Origin: Flavobacteriales bacterium
GTDB lineage: Bacteria; Bacteroidota; Bacteroidia; NS11-12g; UBA9320
Assembly (NCBI GenBank): GCA_020635435.1
Contig: JACJZU010000001.1
Span: 434,001 to 498,000 of the forward strand
Length of the DNA stretch: 64,000 nt
Direction of reading: 5' to 3'
Within the stretch, counting starts at the first letter, position 1, and each line of letters begins with the position of its first letter. Below, one piece after another: positions 60,460-64,000 of this stretch. The notes below the pieces were generated by a model. The model saw nothing but the letters and a program-made list of their open reading frames with translations. It was not told where the DNA came from and searched no databases. Both the position numbers and the translations under genes were made by a program.

Positions 60460-62304
60460 ATGAAAGAGAAATTCCTTTTGATGGTTCTATTAGGTATTGC
60501 TTTTGTTTCGTGTAAGGATCAAAATGGAGATACCGATACACCGGAAGAAACACCGATCGAAGAAAAGTTAAAACAAAACAGCATCATCCTCGGCGAAGCA
60601 TTTCGCATTTATGGAACCGCCCTGGAACTGGGGGATACGTTGGAAGCTCTCAACGCCATGGGCGACTACCTGGCTCAGGATGAAAATGTGCGGGATGCCC
60701 ATTATAAAGACCTGGAATCCATATCCATTACATTTAAAAACGGACTCAGATCCAGTATTCGCATCATCTCGGTTGATGGGGAAGGAATCCACTTGCGCCG
60801 GGGAGGCGGAGGACCCGGATCACTCCATAAATACGAATTGTCGAAAGCTAGTACAAGTGGAACGATCAAGAACAATAAGATCCTGTTTTTCCTCCCCTAT
60901 ACGTATGCATTCAAATACACCGAAGCACACCTTCAATCCCTTGTAGATATCTGTAAAAGTACATCCAGGGAAATGGAGGTTGTGCTGCTGAAGAACCGAG
61001 AAGTATCCCTTGCAAGCCTTGACGAATTTGGGAATTACGGCCTGATCATCCTGGACACACATGGTGAAACGGATGGCTTCCTGATCTCCTATCTGGATGA
61101 AACGGTGAACTACGGGCCTCGCTTCGATTGGGAAATGAAAGCAGCTACAGAGAAACTCATCGATCAACTCAAACACATAGAAGGCGTCTCAACCGATCTG
61201 TTTGCCAACGGCCAACTTGAGTTGAACATGGATATTCACATAAGTCCGGATCAGAAATCCATCGAAATGAATTTTGGTGTAAAAGTGACAGAGGAATACA
61301 TCCGCAATTTGAAAATCGACCTCTCCGATGCGGTTCTGTTTGGGAACCATTGTTATAGTGGCCACGTAAAAGACGGAAGCACCGAGAACAACTTAGCGGA
61401 AGCATGGAAAAGTTTGGGGCTTGCGACTTACTATGGGTACGGCTTTAAAAATGGCTCCAGTTCAACGGTCGACAATCAGTTTGCAAAGGCCATGGAGATA
61501 AAACTCATCAGTAACCTTATAAAGGACCTCGATTCAACCGGAAATGCCCATTTGGATGAGGACGGTACAGAAGAATTCTTCAAACCCGGGTTGGTGTATT
61601 TTGAACCGCCCAGATCGACTAAGAAGGAGAAGAAGGTAGCAATGAGCATATTGGAGGAAGACCCTGATGTGCAGAATGCCGATCAATTGAGTCAATTGTA
61701 CTTCAAACAGTTTCATCATACCGGTTATTCCTACAATGGTTGTTTGGACAGTATGCGCGATCCCCGGGATAGTCAATTTTATCGAACGATCTGCATTGGA
61801 CCCTACGAGTGGTTTGCGGAAAATCTGAACTATGCCACCAACGAAAGTGTGTGCTATGATAATAATCCGGACAACTGTAGAAAATTCGGACGGCTATATA
61901 CGTTCAACGATGCCATGGATGCCTGTCCGGAAGGATGGAGGCTGCCCAGCGATAAGGAGTTCCATTACTGGTATGAATTTGCCAATACCTCATTAGCTTC
62001 GGAACTTGGTCCGAAGTTACAATCGAAATCCGGCTGGCCTACAGCTGGCTACGAACCGGGAACTGACGAATTTGGCTTCTCTGCACTCCCGGCTGGATTA
62101 TTTAATTCGAATGAAGGATTGTTCAAATGGTTAAATGAGAGCACAGGTTGGTGGATACTGGGCACAAGAAATCCGGGACCTCAGGAAGCACGGTACGTCC
62201 GACAATTAAATCCGGTAGAAGGCACAATAGGAGGCGGCCCAACAAAGAATTTTCACAATCCGAATTACAAGTTTTCCTGCCGTTGTATACGAGTGAAGAA
62301 ATGA
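60460..62304 (+). CDS. Lipoprotein with caspase-like fold and C-terminal FISUMP domain
   Basis: A 614-residue lipoprotein (lipobox GIAFVSCKDQN, Cys about 18). The middle part (about 130-400) looks like a clan CD peptidase: strand LIILDTHGETDGF ends in H201 followed by Gly, and the strand AVLFGNHCYSGHV places C298 before a Tyr-Ser-Gly, as in caspases and gingipains. The C-terminal part (about 435-614) is a Fibrobacter succinogenes major paralogous (FISUMP) domain: YEWFAENLNYAT, GRLYTFNDAMDACPEGWRLP, GFSALPAGLFNSNEG. The first 130 residues are unassigned. About 97 residues separate the His and Cys, about twice that of most caspases, so activity is an inference. Confidence 0.75.
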   Translation: MKEKFLLMVLLGIAFVSCKDQNGDTDTPEETPIEEKLKQNSIILGEAFRIYGTALELGDTLEALNAMGDYLAQDENVRDAHYKDLESISITFKNGLRSSIRIISVDGEGIHLRRGGGGPGSLHKYELSKASTSGTIKNNKILFFLPYTYAFKYTEAHLQSLVDICKSTSREMEVVLLKNREVSLASLDEFGNYGLIILDTHGETDGFLISYLDETVNYGPRFDWEMKAATEKLIDQLKHIEGVSTDLFANGQLELNMDIHISPDQKSIEMNFGVKVTEEYIRNLKIDLSDAVLFGNHCYSGHVKDGSTENNLAEAWKSLGLATYYGYGFKNGSSSTVDNQFAKAMEIKLISNLIKDLDSTGNAHLDEDGTEEFFKPGLVYFEPPRSTKKEKKVAMSILEEDPDVQNADQLSQLYFKQFHHTGYSYNGCLDSMRDPRDSQFYRTICIGPYEWFAENLNYATNESVCYDNNPDNCRKFGRLYTFNDAMDACPEGWRLPSDKEFHYWYEFANTSLASELGPKLQSKSGWPTAGYEPGTDEFGFSALPAGLFNSNEGLFKWLNESTGWWILGTRNPGPQEARYVRQLNPVEGTIGGGPTKNFHNPNYKFSCRCIRVKK

Positions 62305-62507
62305 TGGAATTAACGGCTTATAAGTTGGATAAGTAGGGGGAAGCAGACTAATATCGAACTTGCAGCTTAAATGTGATTTGAATAACTAATCGGATTAGAG
62401 TGAATTTCGGACTAATGCTAAAGTGTCGCTTTAACATTAATGAGGATTATTTTTCAATTTGCAATTCGTATTACCAGATTTATCGGAAGTTCAGTACAAA
62501 TCTGCAA

Positions 62508-64000
62508 TTATCGATTATTGATGATCACTACTTTAGTGTCTCGATGAATCGAATTGTAGAAATGAACGAAATAAACGCCAGTACGGAGCGTGTCAAGATC
62601 GATTAATTCGTGACCATTTCCGGCTGATCTTGGAATCGATAGCCGGTTCAGAACATTCCTTCCCAGGATGTCGTATATCTTAAAATGAACAGGCTCCGGA
62701 TTACCGGTGTAATATTCAATGTGAAGCTGTGTTTGCGCCGGATTGGGGTAGATTTTCCAATTGAATGCCGAAACAGCATTTTCCGGCGTATACAGGCTTG
62801 TTGTCGTCATCATTTGAGACCCGGGATCGTTCATATTTCCGCTTGAATTGTCCAGATTGATGATAAATCCACCTAAATGTGCATCTGTTTCAAGATCATG
62901 GCGACTCAGGTAAAACTCGAATTCTTCGGTTGGTAAAGATCCTGAATCCAATGATGTGAATTCGAATCGAACGGAAGGGAATACGGCTGGAGGTATAATG
63001 ATATCTTCAAGATAAAATGGCTCACTCCCTTGTATATGTAATTTCCCGGGGCCAACCGAGTCGAATCCACTACCCTGTGATCCTCCCAGTTGCCAATACT
63101 TCCAAAGCGAATCGTCCAGTAAAATGTCAATATCCCAGTGGTCGAAATGATCCGGACGTGCCGGTTTGAAGTGCAAAGTCACATTGAAGTCACATCCTGT
63201 TCCCCGCCAACTCCAATGCCGGGGGTGCGCACCATTTTCGTTTTCAAGCCTGTCGAACGATTCGAAATTCAGGGTGGCAATGTTGTTGTTCTTTCTGGTA
63301 TTCTCCGTGATCACAACCCCGTATTGCTCCGGATAGGTCATGCCGAACGGATACTCCTGACACGATTCGATACGGGAATACAAGCAAAGTGTGACCCGAT
63401 CGCTGTATACGAACTGGCCATTTTCTTTCGTATAATACCAGGCAGGATTGGGCGGATACCAGGGAATGGTGATGATCGTACTGTCGCCCGGACTGATCTG
63501 CGGAATCGCATACCCACCGGATCCGGTTATTTCTGCTCCTTTAGGATAGAAGGCATCGTCAATTTCGTTGTAGAAGCGGTTTTGATCGGAGCTAATCCAG
63601 GAACGTTCCCAGATTTCTCCGGTTGAACCCAGGGTCCAGTAGACTCTCAGAATATTCGAATTGGTTGTGTAGGGGCCTTTATTCCGCACCTTCACCCGAA
63701 CAAAATTAGGGGCTTGCGCGTGATATTCCGCGTTTTCGTGCACAAGGCAATTGTTCAAACTATCGCAATTCCAAATATCCGGACTGCGAAACAGATCCTG
63801 GGTGGCCGTTGTGTCGTGATAAAAAGTATTGGGTTCAGCTGCGGTGTCCCGCCAGGAGTCTTTCATCCAATAGTCGTACTGGTCCGACGGGAATAAGGGG
63901 TATACCGTCAACAGGGACTCGTTCGTGGTATCTGCGCCACAGTTATTGCGTACGATTCCCCGGTACCGATTTCCACTTTGACAAACATAGGTGGGCAGGA
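62508..64000 (-). CDS. Type IX secretion cargo protein with type A sorting domain, 5' end missing
   Basis: The minus-strand frame stays open to the right edge, giving at least 497 residues without the N-terminus. The visible part has an Ig/adhesin-like module (DSLNNCLVHENAEYHAQAPN, FVRVKVRNKGPYTTNSNILR: a CARDB-like beta-sandwich), a further beta-rich part, and a type A type IX sorting domain at the end (about the last 85 residues: FNWKIYPNPAQTQLHIEYY, FKIYDILGRNV, LDTLRTGVYFVHFYNS). The YPNP and GVYFV motifs are diagnostic. It would be secreted and attached to the surface. Its function beyond that, for example adhesin or enzyme, lies off the window. Confidence 0.88.
   Translation of the reverse strand, partial: LPTYVCQSGNRYRGIVRNNCGADTTNESLLTVYPLFPSDQYDYWMKDSWRDTAAEPNTFYHDTTATQDLFRSPDIWNCDSLNNCLVHENAEYHAQAPNFVRVKVRNKGPYTTNSNILRVYWTLGSTGEIWERSWISSDQNRFYNEIDDAFYPKGAEITGSGGYAIPQISPGDSTIITIPWYPPNPAWYYTKENGQFVYSDRVTLCLYSRIESCQEYPFGMTYPEQYGVVITENTRKNNNIATLNFESFDRLENENGAHPRHWSWRGTGCDFNVTLHFKPARPDHFDHWDIDILLDDSLWKYWQLGGSQGSGFDSVGPGKLHIQGSEPFYLEDIIIPPAVFPSVRFEFTSLDSGSLPTEEFEFYLSRHDLETDAHLGGFIINLDNSSGNMNDPGSQMMTTTSLYTPENAVSAFNWKIYPNPAQTQLHIEYYTGNPEPVHFKIYDILGRNVLNRLSIPRSAGNGHELIDLDTLRTGVYFVHFYNSIHRDTKVVIINNR

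Overview
The window reads as a chromosomal segment of a free-living, probably aquatic member of the Bacteroidota, most likely in or near the Flavobacteriales. The evidence is the set of genes (type IX secretion cargo, a PorP/SprF-type outer-membrane protein, an Omp28-type lipoprotein, a Fibrobacter-type major paralogous domain), many short-lipobox lipoproteins, and promoter -7 boxes of the Bacteroidota form TAnnTTTG, with almost no Shine-Dalgarno sequences. GC is in the mid-40s percent by eye. I could not name the species.

Layout. 1-950: 5' part of a class I fructose-bisphosphate aldolase (minus) and a GNAT acetyltransferase. 1112-5686: aromatic amino-acid catabolism run (4-hydroxyphenylpyruvate dioxygenase, an unassigned 2OG-Fe(II) oxygenase, tryptophan 2,3-dioxygenase) with a translationally coupled GT39-type membrane glycosyltransferase, then an alpha/beta hydrolase. 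6658-9340: ComM/YifB ATPase, a DUF2147 protein and a lipoprotein glutathione peroxidase. 9450-27265: a two-gene surface-adhesin locus. It holds a 5418-residue SprB-like adhesin with a type IX/gliding C-terminal domain and, 23 bases downstream, a PorP/SprF barrel fused to an OmpA domain. 27508-33613: minus-strand run rsgA, metF, M28 peptidase, TauE/SafE permease, S41 peptidase. 33969-34741: yidD, rnpA, rpmH, with rnpA starting inside rpmH. 34931-37100: MscS channel and a bleomycin-hydrolase-type C1 peptidase. 37192-42074: a surface-polysaccharide operon (kdsD, manC, SGNH esterase, MBOAT acyltransferase). 42171-46326: recQ, tRNA-Gln, prs, rplY. 46348-48737: an NAD-dependent epimerase, an arginase-fold protein lacking the metal ligands, and a 44-residue lipoprotein too short for usual gene calling. 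48848-64000: an accessory, secretion-rich stretch. It holds an exported WD40-caspase, an Omp28-type lipoprotein, a cobalamin-type radical SAM protein, Tex, several lipoproteins or exported unknowns, a lipoprotein joining a caspase-like fold to a FISUMP domain, and a type IX cargo protein running off the right edge.

How the parts fit. Two themes dominate. One is cell-surface construction and export: a giant adhesin with its partner barrel, a type A type IX cargo, polysaccharide acetylation, and at least eight exported or lipid-anchored proteins. The other is ordinary core metabolism and information processing. The least familiar parts are the giant repeat adhesin locus, the two exported clan CD (caspase-like) proteins, and the probable operator that straddles a promoter and start codon at 59828-59853. 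No CRISPR array, insertion sequence, prophage or rRNA operon was seen.
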